Assembly (NCBI GenBank): GCA_030411725.1
Contig: MU839861.1
Span: 1 to 64,000, forward strand
DNA: 64,000 bases
Reading direction: 5' to 3'
DNA from: Echria macrotheca
Lineage: Eukaryota > Ascomycota > Sordariomycetes > Sordariales > Schizotheciaceae
Part shown: positions 1 to 12,700 of the stretch, piece by piece
Numbering within the stretch: the stretch's first letter is position 1
How the letters are laid out: each line of letters begins with the position of its first letter
The notes under the pieces: generated by a model
Seen by the model: the letters and a program-made list of their open reading frames with translations, nothing else
Databases searched by the model: none
Told to the model about the DNA's origin: nothing
Position numbers and translations under genes: made by a program

Positions 1-1815
1 AAATGCCGGGTCAAAATTCATCCCGTGTCAACCTTTAATTTTTCCTTACATGGGGTTTATTGGAAAACTACATTTAAACTCCGTTGCCGCCGGGGGCCTC
101 CCCCCCCCCCCCCCCCCCACCGAGCGGGAAGAACCATGCGGCCACGAGAGACAGGACGAAGACACGGCACCTCTGAGGCACAGTACGTAAGACGGGGGGT
201 ACTTTTGTCTCGCCCGACCTGTGGTGAAAGGGGGTACTATGTCCACTCGACACCACCCTCTCGGCCAATACGGCCAAGGCCGAGGTTCTAAGCCGCTCTA
301 TTGACTTTTGATACATCGGTTCGGTGGATTTCGCACCTCCGAGGGTCGCCATAGTCGCTTCCAGGCACCGAGGAAAACTCACGGGACCGCCTAGGTTTGC
401 TCTTTTCGTCCTTCCGATGCAAGGCAGAATCCGGTTGTTGAACCTGGGTGGTGTGCTAAAAGAGAAAGCATGACCGACGGATTGGTGGAGGCCTTCACCC
501 TCGGTGTTTGGAATAGGGCGAGGCTAGGATCATCAGAGTTGAGTAATCGGATAGCTAATAAGCAGGTGGCATAGATCCTGGTGGTGTTGGTTTCGGACAC
601 TTGGCCAAGACGTCCTCCATCACGAGCCCGGAGTCATTCGTGCTTTTCGGGGTTTACAAGACTCCCCACTGTCGCTTGGTATGTTTTCAGACGGTTCACT
701 TGTCGAGCTCTCTTTGATTCTTTAGCTGAAGTGGCTCAGAGATCCATCTCGCCGACATCCGCGGACGCACTCACTGTTCAAGCTTATTTCACTTACTTTG
801 ACTTGTGTATCTGTCCACTCGACATAATCAAGTTGTCTTCTTCTATGGACCAGGAGTCGCGTTATGGATTTCCCCTTTTCTACCTTCATGAGCTATCGCT
901 CGGATCAAGAATCTCCAGGCCACCAAGGTGAGCCCGCCGGTCACCCCACTTCAAGTTCCCTAGTCGGCTCCAGGTTATGCCATGAGACTCCACCACTCGA
1001 TGACAATTTTCAATATCCCTTCTAGCTACTCACGGTTGACAGGGCGAAGAGTTGAAGCCCATGGCGGACCCTTCCATGTCTTGCAATCCCACTTTGTCTT
1101 CTGATCAGCCAACAGAACGTCGCATCACGCTCAACGCAACAATTGTGGAAATTCTTTGCTGTTGTTACCAAATTGTATGTGGAAATGACAAGGCATCTCA
1201 AAGTTTGATGGTTGGTGGGAGAAGTAGAACCGAAATAATTCACCGTAGTCTAGCTTGATGTCCAAGACCACGGACACCGCGGAGTCTACAGTAATCCCTC
1301 CCCCAATCCCTTTCATGGGGGATTAAGAGTTCCGAGTGTCTCTACAGCAGCATACCCGTGATGTTTTCATGAGCCGGGACCATCTCAGTCACAAAAGCCG
1401 ACGGCTGCCGGGCTGCGGGGAGCCAAGGCGAGTCCGACAGTGCCCAAAACGAAGCAAGCCAGTTATCAGACTACCTACCTAGGTAATCAAAATAGGTGCC
1501 GAGCCGGCACATTCTCTTATCAAATATCACGGATCGGGTTCTTGGGCTGACGATAGATACTTTAATACCCGCTGGGTAAATCATTGATTGCGTACGAGCC
1601 GTGATTATATAGTAAATTCAGGTACCGACCAAGGCCGGCTGGGGTCATCCAGGATTGAGGCTGTCGGCTATTTGTCCAGTATTCATTCGACCACGGGTGG
1701 GAACTATAACATTTCACCATCAGCGTCTGGTACAAGAAGAAACCAAATTTGAAAAATCTTCTACGCTCAAAAGTTCTTTCTCCACGAACTCTCCAAAGTA
1801 AAATCACATGCAGCC
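1..1815. other. Gene-free left end
   Basis: I see no convincing gene here. Open frames on both strands are short, overlap each other and have no codon bias or recognisable motif. The stretch contains a 19-base C run at 100-118 and the palindrome TACCTAGGTA at 1476-1485. The last few hundred bases presumably hold the promoter and 5' UTR of the gene starting at 1816, but no clear TATA box was identified. Confidence 0.6.
100..118. repeat. Poly-C homopolymer (19 C)
   Basis: An uninterrupted run of 19 C. Such runs are slippage-prone, and the exact length may differ between isolates or be a sequencing artefact. Confidence 0.9.
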
Positions 1816-2700
1816 ATGGCAGCGACAATAGTATCCGGACCCGGCATCTTCCTAGCCAACTCGGGCGTGCTCCCGCAGTACGCCAGCGTGCTCCCCTACG
1901 ACAAGTACGTCAAGTGGTACGAGGGCGTGCACATCCCCGACTGGATGGGCGCGAAGCCGGGCGCCATCACGACCGCGTGGCGGTACCAGTCGGCCGACCC
2001 GGCCAGCGCGCGGCCGTTCCTGGTCGGGTACAAGTATCCCGACGTCGCGGCGACGTCGGCACCAGAATTCGTCAACGTCACGCTCAGCGACCCGTCGCTG
2101 CCCGAGGGCGGGCCGGTCACCAAGTTCATCGATATCACGGCGTCGTGGGGGCCCCATATTGAGACCTGGAGGAGCGGAAGCACTGGCGATGGTGAGAGAA
2201 AACTCTTTTTTCTTCCAGCCACTTTTAACAGTTTCCTTTTTTTTTACTTTTTTTTCTTACCAAGATACACACCTACATAGACCTGGGAAGAAGAAAAGGA
2301 AAATGAAGAGTGAGAAAATTGATGATAAAAACCAGACCGCGGCCCCCTCCTCGTCACCGAAGAAATCGACCTCGGCGGCAACATGACAATCGACGAGTTC
2401 CACGCCTGGTACCGCGAGAGCTACATCTACCAGCTCTCCATGCTCGACGGCTGGCGGCGGACGAGCCGGTTCGACACGACGGGCAGCGGAAATCCGCGGT
2501 GGCTGACGCTGCACGAGTTCGAGGAGAGGGCGTTCGCGGCCAACACGACGAAGATCACGACGCTCCTGGGTGATCCAGAGAAATACCAGGCCGTGACAAA
2601 ATCGGCCAAGCGCATCGAGCTCGGGCTGTGGAGGCTTGTCCGGGTTTATGGTGATGGGACGGTTCCGTGGGGACTTCCGGGGGATGATAATATCCTCTGA
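1816..2700 (+). CDS. EthD-like / dimeric alpha-beta barrel protein
   Basis: A two-exon gene: 1816-2191 and 2336-2700, with a 144-nt GT-AG intron (phase 1) that joins two same-frame open segments. The product is about 246 residues. The N-terminal half has the pattern of fungal EthD/ferredoxin-like barrel proteins: KWYEGVHIPDW near residue 33, followed by AWRYQSADP and a predicted strand ending in a proline-rich turn. The second half repeats the layout (FHAWYRESYIYQLSMLDGWR), which suggests two tandem barrel units. No signal peptide is visible, so the protein is probably cytosolic. Fungal relatives are mostly uncharacterised; some EthD proteins act beside cytochrome P450s or in polyketide tailoring, but no such partner is nearby. 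The ATG at 1816 sits in a good context (GCAGCCATGG). Family placement is by pattern only. Confidence 0.72.
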
Positions 2701-3367
2701 TCTTTTGCAATTGTGGAAAAAAAGATGGAGAGAACATGTCTAGAGGATGGAACAAGGTTAACAAATGCATTTTTATGTATCTATTTAACTACAATACGGA
2801 ACAAAAATAGCTGATATCCCTCCTTAAGGCATGGTTTAAGCAGTCCTGTATCCGGGACAAGCCACGCACACGTTGCTGATCATTCAAAGGGACCTCAAGT
2901 CTCCACCGTTCCGTGGCATTGGTGAAGCGACGTGGAAGATGTAGTCGATATTCGTTGCCCAGAGCCGTCTGCATGTGAACAGCAGCGCCGCCTTCGATAT
3001 CGGAAATAAGGAACAGACACTTCAAAGTAAAAGCTCTAACATTATTTTGTACTCAAAATGAAAGCCATAACTCATTACTGGTCCAAGAAAAAAAAATAAC
3101 AATCTCCTCGCCATCAGATCTCCCCTCCATGCCATCTCCGCGGCCCTCCCATTCTTTCCCTTCGTCACAAGCCTTCAACACCTCGCATATCATCAATAGT
3201 AGCAAGCCCCGAGCACGTACAAGAAAAATGACCACCACTTAGGTACACCATCTGCAAAGAGGCGGTACAGCCCCGTCTGTATGTACCTAGGTATCCATCA
3301 CTGCAGAAGATAAGAGGGGAGGGAGAGTTTGAAACAACCACCAGCAGCCCTCCAGTATGTCATCAGC
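2701..3367. other. Intergenic, no gene seen
   Basis: This is the shared 3' flank of two converging genes. It holds the palindrome TACCTAGGTA at 3284-3293. Open frames here are short and lack any motif. Confidence 0.6.
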
Positions 3368-6054
3368 TCAATCTGCCCAAGGATACATCGCCGGACACTT
3401 CTGCGTCACCGGTGTCAAGTGACTCTGAAACAAGACCTTGCGAGACCGAAATGTCTCCCCGCACTCTTCGCATGATTTGTTCGGGTTCATAGGTGGTGTC
3501 TGTGCCGGTCCTTTGGGCCTGGTTGTTTTGGGTGGTGGGCGCGGAGCTCGTGGGCCATCGACGATCTTAGTGGAACTCTGGGCACTACTACTACCATCGT
3601 CTCCCAGTATGATGGATAGTGTCATACGTCGCTGGGCGTTTGCCTGTTTTCGCCGGATAGTAGTCCGGCTAACCTTTTTCTTCTTCGATGTGCTTCCGGG
3701 GTCTACTGCTGCGTCTTCGGTGTGTGCGCCTACCATGTCGTTGCCATGTCTCGGCATCGGCGGACGCACCTGTATTTCGTCAATCCGCGCTATGATGGTC
3801 CGAGTTTTGGAATTCTGGTTGTGCTCTTCCCAGCGCTGTGGTTTGTTGGTTTTGATCGACGCACGCCGGGGAGGCCAGGATTTGAACCAGTTGGCCAAAC
3901 GTCTGGAGAGATAAGCCGCGCGTGCACGACATTCCAGGTCACCTTGCTCTAGGAGATCTACCGCCATGGAGACCAGCTGAAATGCTTCCTCTCGTGCCTT
4001 GGCATTACCTGTCTCGAGTGGCCTGCGTGGTCCTATGATGGGGTCAAGTTGACATACGGCCAGCAGTTCCACTGAGTACTGTAATGCTCGTGAAGCAGTG
4101 TCGTATCTGAGAGGTCCGGAGCCCAGAGCCATCTGGCATTGTTGGAGTGCCAGACGATGAAGTACCTCGATATATTGAGGGATTTCTGTAGGGCTGGTGT
4201 GACGTTGTGAGACGGTGAAGTCGTGCAAGACTTGGATGTCGTCGTGTGTCGGAGATTGCTGATGGATAGCATCGAGGAGTGGCTCGTACCGTTCCAGGCG
4301 GACTTGCTGAAGCTGTGAGTCAGCCTTCCAGTAGTATTCGCAGAAGAATGCTGTTGTCTTCAGGACGAGCGGGGAGCTGCAGCCGACCATCTGCGCCAAC
4401 ACATCCAATGTCTTCCAGCAGCCGACCCTCAGTCCTTTTTTGACAAACAGTGGCCCAGCTTCCAGAAGCCCGAGAATGCTGTCCAGAAGTACCATTAAGA
4501 CATCTTGCCGTCCCATGAGCGTCAGGCAACGTCCCCTTAACTCCTGCAGGAAAATCCGCAACAGAGCAGAGGGGTCGGATTTAAACCGGACGAAAAAACG
4601 TGTGCCCAGCAAGACGCCGCAAATCCCCCAAAGATATATGAGAAATGCCGCACTCCGGACTTGGAGAGCGGCAGCGTCCAGCTCGCCTAGGCAACGACGC
4701 CACAGGAAGCAGAGCTTCTCAGAGGCCACATAACCATGAGATATGCCAGCCAGACCAAGGCATTTGTCGTAAACCAGTTGCCAAAAGGTCATTGAACGAG
4801 GGTCGTGGGGTGAAAATCTTGTGCTTCTGTCACGGTCATAGAGCCCCATGACGAGATGATCAATGGACACAAGCATTCCCTTCATGTGATCTTGAAGACT
4901 TGGCCTGGCAGGAGACCCGAGAACTGGGCAGAGCTGGGGGTTCAGCGAGTCCAATTCCGCGGCGAGAGACAGGAGAAAGTTCTGTATGACCTGATAGTTG
5001 GACCACGCGTCTGGTTTCCTAGGGAGAGCCCTGGTGGCACGGCGGCGAGGAGCTTGCCCCTCGACCTCGGGTACACAGTGCTTGTTCTGCTCCGTCCTGT
5101 TCTTCTGGAACTCGGGAAGTACTGCGAATAGCTTCTTCAATGTGCTTGGTGTCTATAAACAATGAGAAACTGATTAAATTTGACCAAGTGTCAGGTAAAA
5201 ATGGGTAAAGGCACTGACGAGACTTTTAGACCATGTAAGGCCATCAACACTGCAACCTCCCGAGCGGGAAGATTCTCAACCTTGTAGTACTCGTGAAGCT
5301 GTTTGTAATAGTTGGTCAAGTTCAATAGCGGCGCAATGGTTGCTGTACCCGAACTTTTGCGAACACCGCTCTGTCGAGCAGGTCGAGACCTTGGCTGTCG
5401 GTGTGCTTCACTGCCCCGCCGCCGAGCGTCACCGTTGGGCGCTACTTGCAGACCCATAGGTTCTTCTGGACGCGGCATGACCAGCCCCGGAGACGTGGAC
5501 ACGCTGGGGAAGTACCCAGGCGGCGCACGGATTTCCATCATGAGGTGAAGTTGCTGACTAGGAGTTGACGTGGATAGGTGTCTGATTTGGCTTGAAAGCA
5601 CTTCTGCTTGATGTTCCTGTCCATGGGAGTGTTGGGCAGGCATGTCTTTGGGTTGGATGTTCCTTCCCTGCCTGCGCCGTTGCCCTACCCGTCCCTCAGG
5701 GCCAGTTATCAGGGCAGACCCGGGGCCACACAGTTGTCGCTGCACTATTTGCTGCTCGCTCGATTTCTGCATAATCGCAGCTGGATCAACGCCACTCTGC
5801 TCAAGACGATTACTGGCCCGATACTAAGTTTCCTGAACTCCTTGCATAATGACCCACTCTACCCCAAGTTTCTGAAGACTTGACTGGCCTGTCCAGGCCT
5901 TCCTGTGGTGCGTTGGATGCTGATGCGCTGATAGGTGGTCGTCAGTTCCCTCCCACGGTTCAACGGACACTTGATTGGCACAAAGGTTAAGCTGAGACTG
6001 AGGAATTCGAAGGCTCACCTTGAGAGCTGGGTTGTTAGGTGCTGGCTCACTCAT
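3368..6054 (-). CDS. Unrecognised protein with zinc-finger-like C-terminus
   Basis: A minus-strand gene of about 850 residues. I do not recognise the family. The N-terminal part is Gln/Ser/Pro-rich and probably disordered. The middle (from about 5130 down to 4000) is a long Leu-rich helical region without a named domain. It is followed by a basic stretch (KKKKVSRTTIRRK) that could be a nuclear localisation signal. The last 30 residues contain CEECGETFRSRKVLFQSH and a later Cys, which resembles a degenerate C2H2 finger. One intron is well supported: donor TCA|GTGCCT near 5211, acceptor at about 5154, phase 0. A second must remove an in-frame TAG at 5824-5826: a 72-nt GT-AG intron that restores phase is possible (GTCAAG donor, GGGCCAG acceptor), as is a 42-nt one. 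Alternatively translation starts at the ATG at 5772. It is divergent from the dynamin-like gene, with 264 bp between the starts. Confidence 0.68.
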
Positions 6055-6318
6055 AAGTGTCGAGATGTTGAAGCTCAGAAATGTGTATAAATTCTAGTGA
6101 GTCGTCTCGACAGAATACATTCTGAACATCAGCTCCATCTCCCTTCAACAACTTTCCTGGTCACCCTTTCCACTCCACAGACTGACTTGGAGAGCACAGC
6201 AAGCCTTTCGTACTCTGTTACTTCAACATTCCCCAGCTCTCAACCTCATCATCTCCAAATCCAGCACTCTCTGCTTGGCATCAACCTCAATTTCACCCAG
6301 CCCGCTCGGATCGCCACC
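6055..6318. promoter_or_regulatory. Compact bidirectional promoter region
   Basis: 264 bp separate the ATG of the minus-strand gene (6054) from the chosen ATG of the dynamin-like gene (6319). A TATA-like TGTATAAAT lies near 6082 in the plus orientation. The stretch from 6097 to 6318 is open in frame with the dynamin gene but is CT-rich like a fungal 5' UTR. Confidence 0.45.
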
Positions 6319-8964
6319 ATGAGCCACATTGTTTCAAACGTAGCTTCTGGGCTGGCTAACAGCTGGCTAGGGGGTTCTATCGATGAATCCCAGGCCCGAG
6401 GCCTTGGATCAGTGCAAGATCTCATCGATTCGACGCAAACCTCTGTCTTCGACGCCCTCAAGGAACTCTCCGGCCTCCGGGTCGCAAGCAGCATCGAGAT
6501 CCCCCAGCTCATTGTGGTCGGTGATCAGAGTACCGGAAAGAGCTCATTGCTCGAGGCAATCGGCCGATTTCACTTCCCGGTGGCCAGTCGAGTGTGCACC
6601 CAATTCCCAACTAAGCTCAGCCTTCGACGGTCTCATGATGAGCATACCCTGGTGTCAATTCAACCTGCCGCATCGAGAACCGAACCGGAAAGGGAGCGGC
6701 TCGAGCAGTTCAAGGAAAAGCTCTCCAGGCCCGAGGAGTTCCCCGCGATCGTGGAGAGGGTTCGGGCGGAGCTTGGTGTCTCTGCAAGCCCCCTTCACGG
6801 AACAAGTGGAAGTCGGGAGCCGCTGAAATTTGTCGAGGATGTTCTTGTCGTCCGCTCCTCCGGACCGGGGCTCACCCAACTGGACCTCGTGGACCTGCCC
6901 GGGTTATTCTCGGCCGCGACTCAGCATCAAGATGACACTGGAAAGAGAGCCGTCGACGACATGGTGAAACAATACATTCGGTCGAGAAACAGTTTGATAC
7001 TTCTCGTGGTCAGCGTCGCGACTAGCTTTGCCGGCTCGGCAGCCCTCGCCATGATTCAAGACATGGCCAAAACGGACCCTAGCCTGGAGGAGCGTGTCAT
7101 AGGTGTCATGACAAATCCGGACCGCGCCGTTTCCATCGAAGACGCCCTCGACGTGCTGAATGGAACCTTGGACTCAACCAACCTGAGACACCCGTGGCTT
7201 GTTGTAAAGAACCAGGACCAGCGCGAGAGAGGAAACGAATCCCTGAGTCTGAGGGACAAGAAGGAGGAGCGCTTTCTTCTCGACAACAAGGAGTGGCAAC
7301 GCGTGCCGAGCGGACAATGGGGCATCCAAGCCCTGAGAAGCACCCTGCGGACGGCCTTGATTCGACATACTCAGGCCGCTCTTCCCGGTGTCATCGCTGA
7401 GATTGAAGCGATGATGCAGTCCATTGTGTCACGACTTGCCGCCACATCCTGTCGATCCACTGATCATGCTCGCCGACTCTACCTGTACGACATCGCCCAG
7501 AAATTCACCGACCTTACACGTGAGGCGTGCCTGGGAACATACCACGACAAAGAGTGCAGGGAGATGCACAAGGTCAGCGAGGAATGCAGGGGATGCACTC
7601 GCTTCTTCCCTCGTTTGAGCGACGAGTCTCCCGATGTTCAGCAGAAGAATCTGCGAGCGTACATTCGGCTCCTCAGTCGCGCTTTCGCATTCTCAATGCG
7701 AGAGTATGGCAAGACCAAGATGGTTGTCGATACAGCTGGCGCGCACGACAATACCAACGAAAAGGGAAGTGGTGTCGACAAACAACATGAACCCACTTCA
7801 AGCGACAACCCAGTCCACGGCCTTCTGAGTCCGGGCATCATTGCCAGCCACTACACGTTCCCCGCCCCCGACCTCATCGACCGCCAAGGATGGGAGAGCT
7901 GGCTCGCAAGCCGCAGTCCTCATTTCCGCAGCCGCGAACCCCAAGGCGAGGTGAGCGAGATCACCTACCACCTCCTCTTCGAATACCAATCGGAAAAATG
8001 GCGGGACATCGCATCCAAGCACCTGACGGCCGTCTGGACCGCCGTCGAGACGTTCGTGGACCTCGCTCTGGACGCCGCCTGCCCGTTCGATGCCGAAGTC
8101 CGCTCGGCCATCAGCAAGCACATCACCAGCCCGGCGCTGGAGGACCTGAAGCGAAAGTCGCAGAGGACCATGAACGATCTGCTCAGCTGCCATTCCCGAG
8201 GACACACGGGGTTCTACGACGGCTTCGTGAACATAGCGCCTCTGCAGCAGCGCACACGGGAGCTCTCCCAAGGTCTAGACAACCACTTGTCGGCAGCGAC
8301 TGCTGCGACTGCGACGTCCGGATCCGGGTCCGGCTTGACCTCCGACGAGGTGTTCAAGGCCATCATGCTCATGGGCACCACCGGCTGCGTCGGCTGGCTT
8401 GGTGCCACGGGAATTCTCGCGAGCGAGCTGAGCAGGGGCTCCGTTCTGCGCCAGCTGGGGTCTGCGTTCTCGGCTGCTTATAATAACCAGAAACAGAAAG
8501 AGCGCGGAGCAACAAACAGTACCACCAAGAAGGGCGAAAACTCCAGCCTCTCCTCTAGTTTTGTGATTCCACCACGATCGCTGGATGACATCGCTGCCGC
8601 GAGAGCCGTGGAGCACGTTGAAATGTTTTACGAGGTACGTAGGCTTATAATTCCTACATACCTATCCGGAGCTTGACCCCCATTTTTTTCTAACTATATT
8701 TTTGCAACCAAACAGATGAGCATGATGTCCTTCGTGGGCTACGTGAACTCCTTGGTGGTGGAGGGAGGGATCCTGAGGGAGCTGCCGGAGGTCATCCTCA
8801 CGCAGGGTCGCATTCTCCGCGAAAATGATGCTGTGATCGAGATGATTGCAGGCGAGAGACCGTCGGACGCCAGAAAGCGCGAGAGGGACGAGGCTGATTT
8901 GGAGACGCTGTCCAAAGTGCTCGAAACATTGAAAGCCTGTCGCCATTCCGCTCCCCTGGGTTGA
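6319..8964 (+). CDS. Dynamin-like large GTPase (Mx-like)
   Basis: Two exons, 6319-8634 and 8716-8964, with an 81-nt phase-0 intron, encode about 854 residues. The GTPase motifs are in order: P-loop GDQSTGKSS at 68-76, G3 DLPG at 192-195 and G4 TNPD at 265-268 (classical dynamins usually have TKPD). A long helical stalk follows. The short second exon encodes the GTPase effector region (EDAV-type ILRENDAVIEMIAGERP), so the protein has GTPase, middle and effector parts. No PH or Pro-rich domain is seen, which places it with the fungal Mx-like group rather than Vps1 or Dnm1. This group is of largely unknown function in fungi; animal relatives remodel membranes or restrict viruses. I chose ATG 6319 (GCCACCATGAG context) over the in-frame ATG at 6097, because the residues between look like translated 5' UTR. 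Confidence 0.9.
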
Positions 8965-9729
8965 ATGTGTGCTTGTTGAGCTGGGCTGGAGGAATATTTT
9001 ACGCATGGAAGTTGGGCTTGAATCTAGGTGTTTTCTTTCTTGTTTTTACTTTTCGTTTTTGGCTATTGAGATTTTGCGTTGGATGCGATTTTCTTTGCGG
9101 CACCTGAGCCTTTTACAGGGAATGAGATTGATCTAAGTCAAGACTGAAGAAGTTAGGTAGTCACAGAAGTAGGCAATACAAATGAGGCCTCATACAGATT
9201 GAGAGATGGGAGTTTACAAAGTTCAGACGGAGAGCCAGTTCATTCCATGGAAGCTTTGTTATTATTTGTTCATTGGTGGTGTGAATTTACTGGACGGACT
9301 GCTTGTTCATATGTTTTTCTCCTGTCGTCAGACAGTTTTACTGTTGTTACTTGCGATTGGTCCCAGAAATTAAATCGATAAGTTTGGAGAGTTACGTTAT
9401 TATAGCTGACAGAAGGAATCTGTCACAAGTAAGGCCGGAAGCGCCATGGAGCGTTAGCATAGGGCCGCTCTCACTCGCCCAACGAAGCGACCTCGTTGAC
9501 GACTGGTAGGTGATGAAAAACCGGAAGAGAGAAAAATGGAGAATGCCTTAAAAAATGAAGAAATGAATAGAAAAAAAAAGGGAATAAAGCTGGTCACTCA
9601 TTATCGGTCCCTTACTATCCTCCAATACCAGATAAGACACTAGAGAACTTCTCCAAGCAAGGCTGGCTCTGCAGTCTAGCCGTTTTTGGTCAAAACAAAA
9701 CTCACAAGTCACCCCAGGTTGACATCTCA
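8965..9729. other. Intergenic between converging genes
   Basis: T-rich downstream sequence of the dynamin-like gene and 3' flank of the minus-strand gene. No gene or repeat stands out. Confidence 0.6.
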
Positions 9730-12700
9730 TCAAGCCGGCGTCGTCGAGGTAGCCTGAGCGGCCTTGGCCGCCTGAGCAGCAGCCGCCACCACATCTCCAA
9801 TCTCCCCGACGACATCGACAAAGGCACGCGAGCTCGCATCGTCCAGCAACGGGTTGGTCACAACAGCGCCGGAGGCGGCGGCGGCGGCAACCCCAGCGGC
9901 TTTCGGGACGGCAATGTCGATGAGCTGCTTCACGGCTGATTCGAAGCTCTGCAGACGCTGCTCGAGCTCCGCTTTCTTCTCCAGCATGCCGGCTACGTTG
10001 CGTAGCTCGTCTTCCATGTCGGAAATACCGGGGAGCTCGGCGACTACCTTGTCGATGGCGGCGAACAGGGCCGAGGCGAGTAGGCGCTGGAGTAGCTGCA
10101 GCGGCGCGCCACCGAGGGCGTCGTTGGCAGCTTTGAGAACCGCCGCGGGCGGTTGGGCGATGGATGCAGGCGCGCGCGATTTATCAGCAGGGCCTCCGGC
10201 ATTCTTGGACGACGGAGGCGGAGGCGAAGGGGTGGTTGCAACGATGGCGGCCACGCGGTGTGCGATGGCTGGACTGCCGCCGGCTGGCGCCGACGCTGGC
10301 GACACCGTATCCGCTTGCACATGCAGCTGGGCCAGAATGGCCTCGAACGGGCCTACGGCATCGTTGATGCGCGTGCACAGGGCGCGGAGGGTGTCGGCGC
10401 TGACGACCTGCTTCTCAGCGGCGCTGCACAGCTGCGACACGCGGTGCGTCGCTTGGAAGAATGTCTGCAGGTCGCCGCGCACGCCGGCCAGCGCCGTGTA
10501 GAGCGCATCTATGAGCGAGGGCAGCTGCTGGGTTTGTGTCAACGTGGCGTCGACGAGGGGCTCCAGGCGGCCGTACAGGGCGTCTAGCTTGGCCGCAGTC
10601 TCGTCCGTCAGGGTATCCGGCTGCTGAAACAGCGTCTCGCCCGCTGTGGCGAGTGCCTTTAGGTTTACGGCCGTGGTTGCGAGGCGGCCCTGGAGAGCGG
10701 CGACGAGGCTGCTGAGGCTGGTGACGGCCAGGCCTAGCGTCTGCGAGTACCGCGATGGCGACGTGATCTGGCTAGCGTGATTGTAGAATGCCTGGTAGTC
10801 GACCGACAGCGACTGTGTCTTGCTTTCGATAGCGTCAAGGCCCTTGCGGACGTCGTTGATGACGGTGTTGGTCTGATCGATGGTGGCGAACAGCGCCGGG
10901 ATCAGGGCCTGGACGGCGGCGGAAGCACCGGCGTCTCGGACCGCCTCGGCCACTGCTTGGGTGAGCGCTGTGCGATACTTGATGGGCAGCTGCAGCATGG
11001 TCGTCGACGCAGCCAACATCGGCTTGATCTGCTGCACCATGCTGCTGAGATGATCGCCGAACTGGGCAGCGTCGGCCGCGAAGCTGGCGAAGTCGGTGTC
11101 GGCCTGCGTGGCGGCGGCCCCGATGGCAGCTACCGATGCTGCGGCCTTGTTGACGGCCACAGACAGATCAGCGCACTTGGAAATGTATCCGCCCAGCTTC
11201 GGCGACCGGCCGGCGGTAGCTGCGGCGGCAACGCGGTGTGACCGATGTACCACTGGGATGCTCGACAGCGGGGCGAGCTCCTGCGTTCGTGCGCTGGCCT
11301 GTTGATCTAGCACCATCTGGTGCGTCACCCGCAGAAGGACAGACACGCTCTCGTCCTCATAGAAGGCGTATCCCAGCGTGGGAGCAGGAAGTGGCAGGCC
11401 TAGAAGATCTGGGTTCGCTGGCGCGGCGGACACGGCAGAAACGGCCATAGGCATGTCGGTTAACGCGGCCGATTCGCCGTTCTCGGGTGCTTTCAGACCC
11501 TCTTGCGGGAGACTGGCTTCAAGGGCAAGAGACTGGTTGCTGGGTGGCGGCTGTGGCAGGTCAGGGACTATGTCTAGCCCGTCGACCCGCTCTACGTCCG
11601 TGACCAGGAAGTCCATGTTGCTCAAGTAGTGCTGGACCAGGTCGATCGCCTCTTCTTCAGAAGAAACGGAAGAAACCATATCCTCGCTCAGTAGAGACGG
11701 CGTCGGCACGCCGGCCACGCGTGCCAATTTCTTCCCCTGACTAACCGTGGGGTTGGAGCCGGCCTGAAACAGCTCTGGGTGCTTCAAGCGAAGGCCTGTT
11801 GCTCTTGTCAACTTCTCCCATATACAGGTATCTGTCGTAGTTGGTGAAAAACTGACCTTGGGCAAGAATGGAGAAGAGGTTGCCTACAGGCTGCTTTTCG
11901 AAATCGGCGAGTTTTGGTTCCAGCTTTGTAAATCCACCGTCAGCGCGATGGCCCCTGTTTGGACATGCTGTGAATTCTGGAGTGGTCAGGTAGGTAACGA
12001 ACCTGTTTGATCGCAAGCTCTACCGCCTGTAGCTGTGTATCCATCTTACCCAGCGGTTCAGCGAGCTTCTCTAGCGGAGAAATAAGATTTTGGACTCGCT
12101 GGCTGAAGTCGGTGATATTGAGGGCCTCGCCGACCTCTCTCCCAGCGTCCTCCAGTAAGCTCTTTATGTGAAGCATCTCGAGGACCTTGTCCACGGCCTC
12201 GCTGATCTTTTCGTCGACCGACTTGACGAGACCGCCTATGAATGGGATCGAATGAATCTGTTGAATCAGCCGCGGGTCAATCTACAGTCACCTGTGTCTT
12301 CGTGACTTACAGCTGATGTCAAGGCTTCCACAGGCCCGTTCACGATGCCCCCAGCTGTATTCACGGCGTTGATAATAGGGCCGATGTTGTTCATAACCCC
12401 CTGGATTTTCGAAGCGAAGGACCCGAGCCCATCAACGGCGAACTGCACCGGCTTGTCAGTCTCTGCGCTCCTTCGCGAAGCCAGCGGGCGAAAATCTTAC
12501 AGCCTTGGCGGCTTCAGACATGAAGTCGGCAACCTCCTTTTTGACGAAGCCGGCTACCAAATCAAAAATAGCTTGGAGACGTCTGCATGATGCTTAGACA
12601 CGCAACTTAAACACGGTTGAAGTATTGTGACGTTTGCTTACTGCATGTCACTGTTGATACCGCTTGCCAACTCCTTCAGGGACGAGAGCGTGTCGTTGAT

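Noticed and set aside
6097..6318. N-terminal extension of the dynamin-like GTPase
   Set aside because: Translated sequence resembles C/T-rich 5' UTR and the downstream ATG has a far better context directly before the conserved region.
9854..10587. Long plus-strand open frames opposite the helical-protein gene
   Set aside because: They are antisense shadows of GC-rich Ala codons; the minus-strand frame has phased introns and coherent protein composition.
11954..12002. A 48-nt intron ending at AACAG in the helical-protein gene
   Set aside because: It leaves an in-frame stop in the next exon; the acceptor at 11924 keeps phase and has a perfect branch site.
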